From CAZDHT01 sp964505325 (GTDB lineage: Bacteria > Planctomycetota > PUPC01): a stretch of DNA of 22,504 nt. The stretch covers positions 1 to 22,504 of the forward strand of contig CAZDHT010000062.1 of NCBI GenBank assembly GCA_964505325.1, given 5' to 3'. A model generated the notes under the pieces. The model saw only the letters and a list, made by a program, of their open reading frames with translations, made no database searches and had not been told where the DNA came from. The translations under genes were made by a program, and so were the position numbers. Positions 8,001-14,394 of the stretch are shown one piece after another (within the stretch, counting starts at the first letter, position 1; each line of letters begins with the position of its first letter).

Positions 8001-8731
8001 TTGCCGAATGTGTCGCCATTCTGCTCGAGTCCGGTCCCGAGCCGCCATCACAATCTCATGCCGCCGCTATCCATCGTCTGCACAAGCTGGCCAGCTCCGT
8101 CGGCGAGGCCGTAACGACCTGGCGACAGCGACACCTGGTGTGGTACTACCTGGGGATGGGATACGAGCAGAAGGGGGACATCGGGAAGGCGCGGCGGATG
8201 TACGGCAACGTGCTCGGCCTGGTGCCGACCCATCGACACGCGCTGGCGAAGCTCGTCGGCCTGGCGAAGCAAATGTCCGATACCACAGCCGCCCGGGCCT
8301 ATCAGGACCGTCTCGACGCGCTGAAGCCCAGACATCAGTGTGCGACGACCTTTGGGGGCAGGATCCGGCTCCTGGGCTATTCCGTCAGCCGGCCCGGAGA
8401 CGCGGGAGTCAAGGGAGATTTCGTCCGATACTACTGGGAGTTCCTCGAGCCCGTCCCGGTCAGCTACTCCGCCCGCACGTACTTCCTCGATCACCGGTGG
8501 CACCGGTCCAAGACCGACCTTCGGCGGATCGCCCCGCCGGGAGGCATCTACCCGACCGACCTGGCGCGCTGTGGCGAGGTGATTGTGGAGTCGCGTCCGC
8601 TGACCGCTGTTCCGCCCGGCGTGAAGTACATTGGGATCGACGTCTGTTCGAGCAAGTCCCCCAAGGGCTGGCGAAGCCGGCTGGCCAGAAACGGCGGGGA
8701 CGGGGTTCCGCAGTTCCCGTTCGTTCGGTGA
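5024..8731 (+). CDS. O-antigen ligase/polymerase family protein with TPR repeats and C-terminal beta-rich domain
   Basis: This very large (1235-residue) membrane protein joins a Wzy/WaaL-like domain to a long soluble region. Hydrophobic segments span residues 18-475, with family-like motifs GTFFDKNHFAGFLEM (205-219), SLSRSAVV (276-283), LTGVGLGGL (361-369), HAACEMGLPGL (395-405) and HGFADFNL (448-455). A further membrane segment lies at 503-520. TPR-like helices follow, clearest near 639-670, 735-763, 907-935 and 1042-1083. Residues about 1108-1220 (around RLLGYSV, then YYWEFLEP) resemble a beta-sandwich seen at the ends of some bacterial glycosylation proteins. It probably polymerises or ligates lipid-linked glycan outside the inner membrane. 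The start is GTG behind GGAGG (5012-5016). An ATG two bases upstream (5022) is followed at once by TGA and cannot serve. Confidence 0.85.
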   Translation: MNASEQTDASPGPRAAGVLNGIALALLLIVVFLAPLPLGSDAPWAQSALFIAVAVAAAVWLVGAVVAGSVHVVRSRALAFIVVFLLVGLLQLVPLPQGILGEVSPNAQVMRERALGAAAVAEPAPISLNPDASRTALFRYGACALVFVLLASLVRTRRTVTWAVALLLAAGLFQVAYAAVERLSASGGMNVFWVAKTHYRHTFTGTFFDKNHFAGFLEMLLPLSVALVMTVRRSPQLHAGPSLRQTAMRAFGSPEVQARVVLAIPAALLAVGIAMSLSRSAVVCSVVALCTLAIIAVMGRRRRTSAVPAAVIIALVGVVLLFAAGRVIGSFEGASSGKMFSVFSRLDRFRPAGKLIGDFPLTGVGLGGLASVFGHYQSPNLGEVPVRYVLNDWVHAACEMGLPGLAIVGLGLILFVSWTLRTAVRRTDRYFKWIAIGCLAGAAAMMLHGFADFNLARTPSNAILFAALLALAHAAAHSEGESEARKVGPGCVELRLGRPPFRVALALLLILPLSALAYLRYEAGTADLRFNWYLHYSERNTGLYFFWPLPEVPEDARACAKYELEDALKLNPGNAEYVRARGRMYMREINRRVEQVAAAMAAGVLPGAAETEPEGFEKLAQLFRRGAQEELAGEIKREGLLDQAEAAFRKAIRLAPTVPENHLALADGLALRARIEYKLAPTSRTWQLLRCESQKALDRAVFFAPARPHVLFYAARQLVADAMEMAGSERERGIRRARELLRRAIYAAPDRNAATAYELLASAGVDNDRLFEATPRTLRAYRHLCRFLWGRRAWSEVLIALDRLDELLGQVRPDVFVGQAADPGPARKPEDETSEEPEAIPPQFAWASEDAPTVKLQLDIAEKRATALGLLGKWPDRLETLERHAALLDLNVRATLDKADRMLATGRHEAAMRDYYRVLRKTPHNIDALIGMARVTSVPYWGALAPYSYDPLSCLFRLVVNNHSLTADQCGKVTVMLRDLRPNSERDKAVVEFAECVAILLESGPEPPSQSHAAAIHRLHKLASSVGEAVTTWRQRHLVWYYLGMGYEQKGDIGKARRMYGNVLGLVPTHRHALAKLVGLAKQMSDTTAARAYQDRLDALKPRHQCATTFGGRIRLLGYSVSRPGDAGVKGDFVRYYWEFLEPVPVSYSARTYFLDHRWHRSKTDLRRIAPPGGIYPTDLARCGEVIVESRPLTAVPPGVKYIGIDVCSSKSPKGWRSRLARNGGDGVPQFPFVR

Positions 8732-8743
8732 CGGGCGCGCCCG
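8732..8743. repeat. 12-bp perfect palindrome between converging genes
   Basis: CGGGCGCGCCCG begins right after the ligase stop codon, in the 19-base gap separating it from the larA stop on the other strand. A hairpin would have at most a four-pair stem, and neither side has a clear T tract. It may act as a weak transcription barrier between converging genes, or be a chance product of high GC content. Confidence 0.25.
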
Positions 8744-8750
8744 GCATGGC

Positions 8751-10058
8751 TCAGGACGCCGCTGGTTCTCCCGACCCCCGCAGCGTGATCGCCAGCTTGT
8801 TCGCGTCGTCAACGAACAGGATCTTCTCCCCGCGCGCGACCCATTTGGCAACCAGCCCCTGCGGGTCGGAACACGCGACCATCCCGCCTGCGGGGAACGT
8901 GCCGGGCGGCAAGGCGCTGACGACGTGCAGCCCCTTGAGCCGCCGCATCATCTCCACGAACTTCACCGTCTTGTGCGAGAACATGATGTACTTCTCTCGA
9001 ACTTGATCGATGAAGGCGGCCGGGTCCCGCTTGAGAGGGGTGAAGAAGTTGTCTATGGCCTGCTGTGACGACGCGATTCCGTTGCGGCATTCCGCCAGCC
9101 ACAGGACGTCGGCGCCATCAGCAACGGCCTCCTTGGTGAGTTCGAGCGACCGCTGTGCGATGTACAGCGTCTCATCGTTCGGGTACCCGCCGCAGCCGAT
9201 CACGGCGCAGGCGTATTGCCGCGCCACCGTCCTTACAAGGTGCGCGTCGACGAATCGAATCCCCTCCGCCACGGCGTCCTCCAGTGCGCCGAACGTCGCC
9301 CAGTTCACGCGGGCCCCGCTGCCGACGGTCACCAGCGCGTAAACTGGCGTTCGGGCCATCACGAACCGGGCAGCCTCCAACAGTTCCTCCGCCAGCGGAT
9401 TGCGTCGCCGCTCGGGGTCCGGGTGGAGCGGATGACGGCAGTGGCTGGCGAGCGGATCGAGCGTCAGCGCGTGGTTCCGCTCGATGGAATCGAACGCGGC
9501 CACGCCCGGCAACAGGAACTTGACGGCGTTTGAATATCCCGCGAAGAAGTGCGGCTTCATGTCGGACACGATGACGATCGTGTCGGCGGCTTGGGCCAAC
9601 CGATTGAGTTCCACGCGGTTCCCGAAGCTGGTCGTACCGACGTAGTAGAGCTCCGACGCCTTGCAGTCGTGCGCATCAATAGAAGTGAGCGGAATATGCA
9701 GCTCGGCCGACGTCTGTCGGACCTCGTCCGTGATCCGCCGGTCGTCCGGCGTGTCTGCCTTGTGTGTGCCGGTGGCGATGAGGACGCGGACCGTGCGCGC
9801 CTCGCGGAGGAGCGGGGCGAGGGCGGCGTACGCCGGGCCGTGCGGCTGATCGCGGGTGCCGTCGGCGATGAGCGCGAGCACGTCGCGCCCGGCGAAATCG
9901 CCCAGGGCCGGCCGGAGCTTGGGCTCGAGCGCTTCGGCAAGCGGCGCCTCGCCGTCTCCAGCTAACGAATCGTCCTGGGCGCGAATGATCTCGCCGACGT
10001 TCTCGTCCGGGACGTCGAACGCGAGCGAATCCTTGCCGTACTTGATGTTCAGCCGCAT
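8751..10058 (-). CDS. larA: LarA-family nickel-dependent racemase (lactate racemase-like)
   Basis: This 435-residue protein belongs to the lactate racemase family, which uses a nickel-pincer nucleotide covalently held by lysine to shift hydride between 2-hydroxyacid enantiomers. Residues match the characterised LarA enzyme with nearly the same spacing: Asp66/Arg69 in DGTR, His99 in ATGTHK, His170 and Lys180 in the segment from KPH to FLLPGVA, and His196 in ERNHAL. Known equivalents are D72/R75, H108, H174, K184 and H200. The cofactor-building genes larB, larC and larE are not in the window. The substrate need not be lactate, since the family includes other hydroxyacid racemases. ATG 10058 follows AGGAGGT. 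A 113-base gap holding a 14-base palindrome separates it from the upstream gene, so separate control is possible. Confidence 0.85.
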   Translation of the reverse strand: MRLNIKYGKDSLAFDVPDENVGEIIRAQDDSLAGDGEAPLAEALEPKLRPALGDFAGRDVLALIADGTRDQPHGPAYAALAPLLREARTVRVLIATGTHKADTPDDRRITDEVRQTSAELHIPLTSIDAHDCKASELYYVGTTSFGNRVELNRLAQAADTIVIVSDMKPHFFAGYSNAVKFLLPGVAAFDSIERNHALTLDPLASHCRHPLHPDPERRRNPLAEELLEAARFVMARTPVYALVTVGSGARVNWATFGALEDAVAEGIRFVDAHLVRTVARQYACAVIGCGGYPNDETLYIAQRSLELTKEAVADGADVLWLAECRNGIASSQQAIDNFFTPLKRDPAAFIDQVREKYIMFSHKTVKFVEMMRRLKGLHVVSALPPGTFPAGGMVACSDPQGLVAKWVARGEKILFVDDANKLAITLRGSGEPAAS

Positions 10059-10074
10059 CAGACCTCCTGCACGT

Positions 10075-10088
10075 TCCCAGCGCTGGGA
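10075..10088. promoter_or_regulatory. 14-bp palindrome in the larA leader, candidate operator
   Basis: TCCCAGCGCTGGGA is a perfect palindrome 17-30 bases upstream of the larA start codon, just before its Shine-Dalgarno sequence. On the minus strand it comes immediately after CATAAT, a -10-like hexamer (five of six). No convincing -35 was found. A dyad covering a likely start point is typical of a repressor site, but no regulator gene is adjacent and function is inferred only. Confidence 0.35.
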
Positions 10089-10171
10089 TTATGATACGCC
10101 AAAACCTGACACTGTCTGCACGCGAAATGACGCTTGCCGCGGCCGGGCCTCGCGGCGCGAGGGGAGATGCG

Positions 10172-13100
10172 TCAGGCGTAGGACTCCGGCCACGACTCAC
10201 GCTCTTCGTCTTCAGGGGAACGGGTGATTACGTCCAGTTCGACGATCGCGCCGGCCTTGGCCGGCGCTTGGTACTTCTGTGCGGGCTCGCGGACGGCGCG
10301 GACCCTGTCTCCCGGCTCGGCGGCGAAATCCGCGCTCATGGAAGCGAGTGCGAAGAAGGTGAAGTCGGCCTTGGTGTAGGCGAAGCTGGTCACCTGGCCC
10401 GCGACGGCTTCATCGGAGTCGATGATCACGTGACCGGGACGGACGCTCTTCCTGCCCTGGCCGCGGAGGCGAATAACCTTCTGTCGGCCGTGGCGCATCC
10501 GCCCGATGTAGGCATCGCGCCCGATGAAGAACGGCACGTGGAATCGCGTCACGAAGCCATAGCCCGCTTCGGTGAGCGAGAGCCGGCATGGCCCTTCCAA
10601 CTCGTGACCGAACAGCGGAAATCCTGCCTCGGTGCGCGTTGAGTCCCTCGCGCCCAACCCCGCCGGCCTCACCCCCAGCGGCCGCCCTTCGTCCAGCAGG
10701 GCATTCCACAGATCGACGCACCGCGACGGGTGGGCATATAACTCGAACCCAACGGCCTCGCCCGTGTAGCCCGTCCTGGCGACGATGCAGGGAATGCCCG
10801 CGATGTCCGCGGTGAGGAACTTGTTCTGGACCAAGCGTTCGATCGCGTCTCGCCCCGATGCGTTCCCCGCAAGCCGGCACAGGACTCTCGCTGAGACTGG
10901 CCCCTGAAGTGCGAGCCCCAGCACGCCATCCTCTCTCAGGTCGCGGATCTCCACTTGTCCTTCCACCTGCTTGGCCGGCATGGCCGGATCGATCAGGTAC
11001 TCGCGCGAGTTGACCGCGTTGATCCAGTCGAAGTCGCGTTCCGCGTTTGCCGCGTTGGCGATGAGCATGAATCGCTCGCGCTCGAGCCGGTAGACGTACA
11101 TGTCATCGATCGCCGCGCCGTCGGGATAGAGGATGTACGTGTATTGTGCTTCGCCGGGGTCGAGCCGCGAGACGCAGTTGGCCAGCACGGTGTCGAGGAA
11201 GGCCAGCGAATGCTTGCCGCTGACCTCGAAGGCGCTCATGTGCGAAACGTCGAACAGGCCCGCCGCCGTCCGGACGGCGCGGTGTTCGGCGAAGATGCCG
11301 TCCGAGTAGTGGACCGGCATCTCCCAGCCGGAGAACTCGACCATCTGGCCGCCGAGCTGGCGGTGGACGGCGTTCAGCACGGTCTTCCGGACAGCCAGGC
11401 CGGGAGCGGCGTATTCGTATGTCGTCTTGGGCGCCGGGGCCGCCTCGGCGTACTTGACGCGCTGGCCGATGAAGTACGGCTTGGTCACGTCGATTTCTGA
11501 TGCCGGCAGCGGATCGGGCAGCCGTCCCGTGAGTTCCGCAGGAAGCGGCTCGACGACGGTCGGCCCGTCGATCTTGGCGCAGGCGCACAGGTCGTCTTCG
11601 TCGAACAACAGATAGCCGTCCGAGAGACTGCGAATCCAAGCCTCGACGCGGGTGCGCTTCGGCTCGTGCACCAGGAGAGCGAACATCTCCTCGCGGCCCG
11701 ACATCCCCAGGTTGACCGCGACGACATCGTCGATTAGCGTTCCGTCGTTGCGGAGCATCTCACCCGCGGCGGCCGCGTCTTCTTCAAGATCGGCGACCGG
11801 ACAAGTCAGCATCTGTCCGAGCGCCAGCTTGACCTTGTCACCGCGCAGGAGCAACGCGGCGCGATCCCCAAGCTTCTTCGTTTCTTCCGGTTTCGCAGGT
11901 GGCTCGGGGCGCGGCGGATAGGGCAGGGCCTCGACCACAGTTCGCATCCGGGCCGCCGCATCTTCCAGCACGCCGGGCGCAAGCTTGCCGCGGCAGCGTT
12001 CTTCGCCCGCCGGGACCCAGACGTGGAACGTGCGGACCTGACTCAGCACGGACTTCATCACGGATGCGACCTCGCGAATCTGCTCGCGCCGGATCCCCCG
12101 CTGCGTCGCCCACGGCATGCCCAGCCGTATTCCGCTCGCCTTGCCGCCGGTCTCGTCGCCGGGCAGCACGTTCTTGTTGCACACGATCCCGGCGATCTCG
12201 AGCAGCCGCGAGGCGATCTCTCCGTCGATAGGTATCTCGGGGTTCGGATGATCGCTGAACCGCTTCAGGTCCACCAGCAGCATGTGCGTGTTCGTGCCGC
12301 CATATTCCAGCGCGAATCCCTCGGCCTGGAGGCATTCTGCAAGATAGGCGGTGTTGGCCAGTATCGCCCGCTGCAGTTTCACGAAATCGTCGCGCTGCGT
12401 GTCGATGATCTCGAACAGTCGGGCGATCGCAGCGATGGTGTGCATGTGCGGCCCGCCCTGAAGCCCGGGGAACACGCCGGTATTGAGCTTGTTCGAGAGC
12501 TCGGGGTAGGTGGTCAGGATGACGGCGCCGCGCGGCCCGCACAGCGTCTTGTGGGTCGTGTGGGTGACCACGTGCGCGTGGGGCAGGGGATTGTTGAGCA
12601 GCCCGGCGACGACCATCCCCGCGAGGTGGGCGATGTCCGCCAGAAGATACGCGCCGACGTCGTCGGCGATGGACCGCAGCTCGGCCCAGTCGAAATCCCA
12701 GGGATATGAGGACGCGCCGCCGATGAGGAGCTTCGGCCTGTGCTCGTGAGCGAGTTCCCGGATTTGACCGTAGTCCAGCCGCCGTGTGTTGGGATCGATC
12801 TCGTAGGAGGTTACGCGGAACGTTTTGCCGGAGTAGTTGAACTCCGAGCCGTGGGTCAGGTGGCCACCGTGCGACAGGTCGAGCGCCAGAATCCGGTCGC
12901 CGTGCTCGAGGAGCGCCTCGTAGACGGCGATGTTGGCCGGCGCGCCTGACAGCGCCTGCACGCAGACGTGGATGTCCTCCGGAGCGGGGCTGTCTTTCAG
13001 CGCCGCGTATGCCTCGGCGATGAACTTGTGTGCCAGAAGCTCGGCACGGTTGGCATTGACGCAGCCGCGGTAGTAGCGGCCGTCGGCCAGCCGCGTTTGC

Positions 13101-13315
13101 CAGCTCGCGAAACGGGCGGCGTCGGACGCCGCCTGACGCGGGTCGTGCATCAGCGGCGGGGCCGGCTGGCCCTCGGCATAGATATTCGAAAGGGGCGACG
13201 CGAGCATGGCGGCGGCGTCCGGGTGGCAGATGCTCTCCGACGGAATCAGGACGAGCGTCTCCCACTGCCGGCGCCGTTCGGCGTCAACGAGGGTTTCGAC
13301 AAGCGACTTGCTCAT
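10172..13315 (-). CDS. glyA/gcvT: Fusion of serine hydroxymethyltransferase and glycine cleavage T protein
   Basis: This 1047-residue protein joins two folate enzymes. Residues 1-460 are serine hydroxymethyltransferase (serine plus THF to glycine plus methylene-THF): Glu27 in IPSES, DIAHLAG (227-233), the pyridoxal-phosphate lysine Lys256 in THTTHKTLCGPRG, and SGIRLGMP (394-401). Residues 642-1030 are aminomethyltransferase (T protein): FSGWEMPVHY, GLFDVSHM (686-693), the IDD motif with the catalytic Asp (736-738), ANAANAERDFDWI and GLGARDSTRTEAG. Residues 484-575 look like a worn second copy of the T-protein N-terminal part. SHMT also has about 28 extra residues (51-78) between YAEGQP and GRYYRGC. 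ATG 13315 gives the SHMT N-terminus; the upstream open frame overlaps the ketosynthase gene antisense-free but lacks SHMT similarity. Gene order behind gcvH and gcvP supports direct transfer of one-carbon units. Confidence 0.92.
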   Translation of the reverse strand: MSKSLVETLVDAERRRQWETLVLIPSESICHPDAAAMLASPLSNIYAEGQPAPPLMHDPRQAASDAARFASWQTRLADGRYYRGCVNANRAELLAHKFIAEAYAALKDSPAPEDIHVCVQALSGAPANIAVYEALLEHGDRILALDLSHGGHLTHGSEFNYSGKTFRVTSYEIDPNTRRLDYGQIRELAHEHRPKLLIGGASSYPWDFDWAELRSIADDVGAYLLADIAHLAGMVVAGLLNNPLPHAHVVTHTTHKTLCGPRGAVILTTYPELSNKLNTGVFPGLQGGPHMHTIAAIARLFEIIDTQRDDFVKLQRAILANTAYLAECLQAEGFALEYGGTNTHMLLVDLKRFSDHPNPEIPIDGEIASRLLEIAGIVCNKNVLPGDETGGKASGIRLGMPWATQRGIRREQIREVASVMKSVLSQVRTFHVWVPAGEERCRGKLAPGVLEDAAARMRTVVEALPYPPRPEPPAKPEETKKLGDRAALLLRGDKVKLALGQMLTCPVADLEEDAAAAGEMLRNDGTLIDDVVAVNLGMSGREEMFALLVHEPKRTRVEAWIRSLSDGYLLFDEDDLCACAKIDGPTVVEPLPAELTGRLPDPLPASEIDVTKPYFIGQRVKYAEAAPAPKTTYEYAAPGLAVRKTVLNAVHRQLGGQMVEFSGWEMPVHYSDGIFAEHRAVRTAAGLFDVSHMSAFEVSGKHSLAFLDTVLANCVSRLDPGEAQYTYILYPDGAAIDDMYVYRLERERFMLIANAANAERDFDWINAVNSREYLIDPAMPAKQVEGQVEIRDLREDGVLGLALQGPVSARVLCRLAGNASGRDAIERLVQNKFLTADIAGIPCIVARTGYTGEAVGFELYAHPSRCVDLWNALLDEGRPLGVRPAGLGARDSTRTEAGFPLFGHELEGPCRLSLTEAGYGFVTRFHVPFFIGRDAYIGRMRHGRQKVIRLRGQGRKSVRPGHVIIDSDEAVAGQVTSFAYTKADFTFFALASMSADFAAEPGDRVRAVREPAQKYQAPAKAGAIVELDVITRSPEDEERESWPESYA
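11591..11866 (-). other. Cryptic degenerate GcvT-like segment inside the GlyA-GcvT fusion
   Basis: Residues 484-575 of the fusion align by eye with residues about 694-778 of the same protein, part of the folate-binding T-protein domain. Shared features in order are a Gly-Asp/Gly-Lys turn (492-493; 700-701), Leu-x-x-x-Leu (about 499-503; 707-711), Cys-Val (505-507; 714-715), Asn/Pro-Asp-Gly (523-525; 731-733), Ile-Asp-Asp (528-530; 736-738) and Phe-x-Leu (545-547; 749-751). The rest has drifted and the C-terminal half of a T protein is absent. It may be a folate-binding or structural spacer left by an old duplication. It is part of the reading frame, not a separate gene. Confidence 0.55.
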
Positions 13316-13347
13316 GCGGGCGGCTTGTTCTCCTTCTTGCCGGCCGT

Positions 13348-14379
13348 TCAGTAGACCAGGTGCGCGAAGCCGACCGAGAATCCGGCGCTGCCCATGATGT
13401 GCAGCATCCGCATGCCGCGCCGGAGCCGCCCCTGGTCGATGGCCCAGCACATGGCCGTGGGGATGCTCGCCGAGACGGTGTTGCCAAATTCCTCGAAGAC
13501 GTTGACCGCGCGGCCGTCGGCCCCGATCTCCTTCGCGAGCTGGTCGGCGAGCGACTTCGAGGCCGAGTGGGCGAACACGATATCGTAGTCCCGGCGGTTC
13601 AGCTCGTCCGATGTCCTGTAATGTCCGATGATCATCCGCCGCGCGGCTCTGAACAGTTCGGTGCTGTAGGCGAAGAAGACGAGCGGATCGAGCGACGGGC
13701 ACCGCTCGGCTTCGCTGTACTGCGCGATGTTGGGCAACGGGATCTTGCAGAGGGTGTGGAGACTGGCGTCGGTCTGGAACTCGAAGTACGGTTCGGGCTC
13801 GCCTCCGCCGCTCGAGAGCACGGTGGCCGTTGCCGACTCGCCGATCGTGCACTGGGCGAAGCGGTACTCCAGTTCGTCCGGGTCCGAGATTCCCCAGCCG
13901 TTGTACTCCTGGTTGAACTCCGCGTTCAGGACCATGATGTTCCTGTAGACGCCGTTTCTCAGGAAGTGACAGGCGACGTGGAGCGCGCGCATCCAGCTCA
14001 GGCAGGCATCGAGGAGGTCGAAGCAGGTTGCGTTGCTCAGCCCGAGGCAGTGGGCGAAGTAGTGCGAGGTGGCGGGCTCGACCCAGCCGCGGCCGACCCC
14101 GACGTAGATGAGCAGGTCGATGTTATCGGGCCGCAGCGCCGCCCGGTCGAGGGCTTCGGTGGCGGCGCGGACGGCGAAGTCGCGTGCGCGTTCTCCGTCG
14201 TCGCGCCAGTGGCGATATCTTGAGCCTGACAGGCGAAAAAGCGACTGGAGCCGCGCGATCACCCGCTCCATCTGGCGGGGTGGCAGGAACGCCTCACTTG
14301 CTCGTTGCACGATCTCGATGACTTCCTCGTTGCTTACCCGGCGCTCGGGCATGCTGCACGCGATTCCGCTGATTCTCAT
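13348..14379 (-). CDS. Ketoacyl synthase III / OleA-like thiolase-fold enzyme
   Basis: This 343-residue thiolase-fold enzyme would make a carbon-carbon bond between acyl thioesters. The FabH-type triad is present: Cys126 in LDACLSW, His271 in FAHSAS and Asn300 in FGNTVSASIP. The usual FabH HQAN box is altered to HSAS. The stretch WVEPATSHYFAHCLGL (99-114) places Glu101 25 residues before the Cys, like the EPAT region of OleA, which condenses two long acyl chains. The C-terminus MGSAGFSVGFAHLVY fits a KAS III ending. It lies 15 bases after the radical SAM gene and 32 bases before the GlyA-GcvT gene, so all three are probably cotranscribed. Substrate and product are unknown. Supplying octanoyl chains for the GcvH lipoyl group is one idea; an unrelated lipid or metabolite is another. 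Confidence 0.8.
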   Translation of the reverse strand: MRISGIACSMPERRVSNEEVIEIVQRASEAFLPPRQMERVIARLQSLFRLSGSRYRHWRDDGERARDFAVRAATEALDRAALRPDNIDLLIYVGVGRGWVEPATSHYFAHCLGLSNATCFDLLDACLSWMRALHVACHFLRNGVYRNIMVLNAEFNQEYNGWGISDPDELEYRFAQCTIGESATATVLSSGGGEPEPYFEFQTDASLHTLCKIPLPNIAQYSEAERCPSLDPLVFFAYSTELFRAARRMIIGHYRTSDELNRRDYDIVFAHSASKSLADQLAKEIGADGRAVNVFEEFGNTVSASIPTAMCWAIDQGRLRRGMRMLHIMGSAGFSVGFAHLVY

Positions 14380-14394
14380 TCCGTCGCTCTTCTC

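Noticed and set aside
13316..13852. 179-residue upstream extension of the GlyA-GcvT frame
   Set aside because: It overlaps the ketosynthase gene in another frame, is arginine-rich low-complexity sequence and precedes a perfect SHMT N-terminus at ATG 13315.
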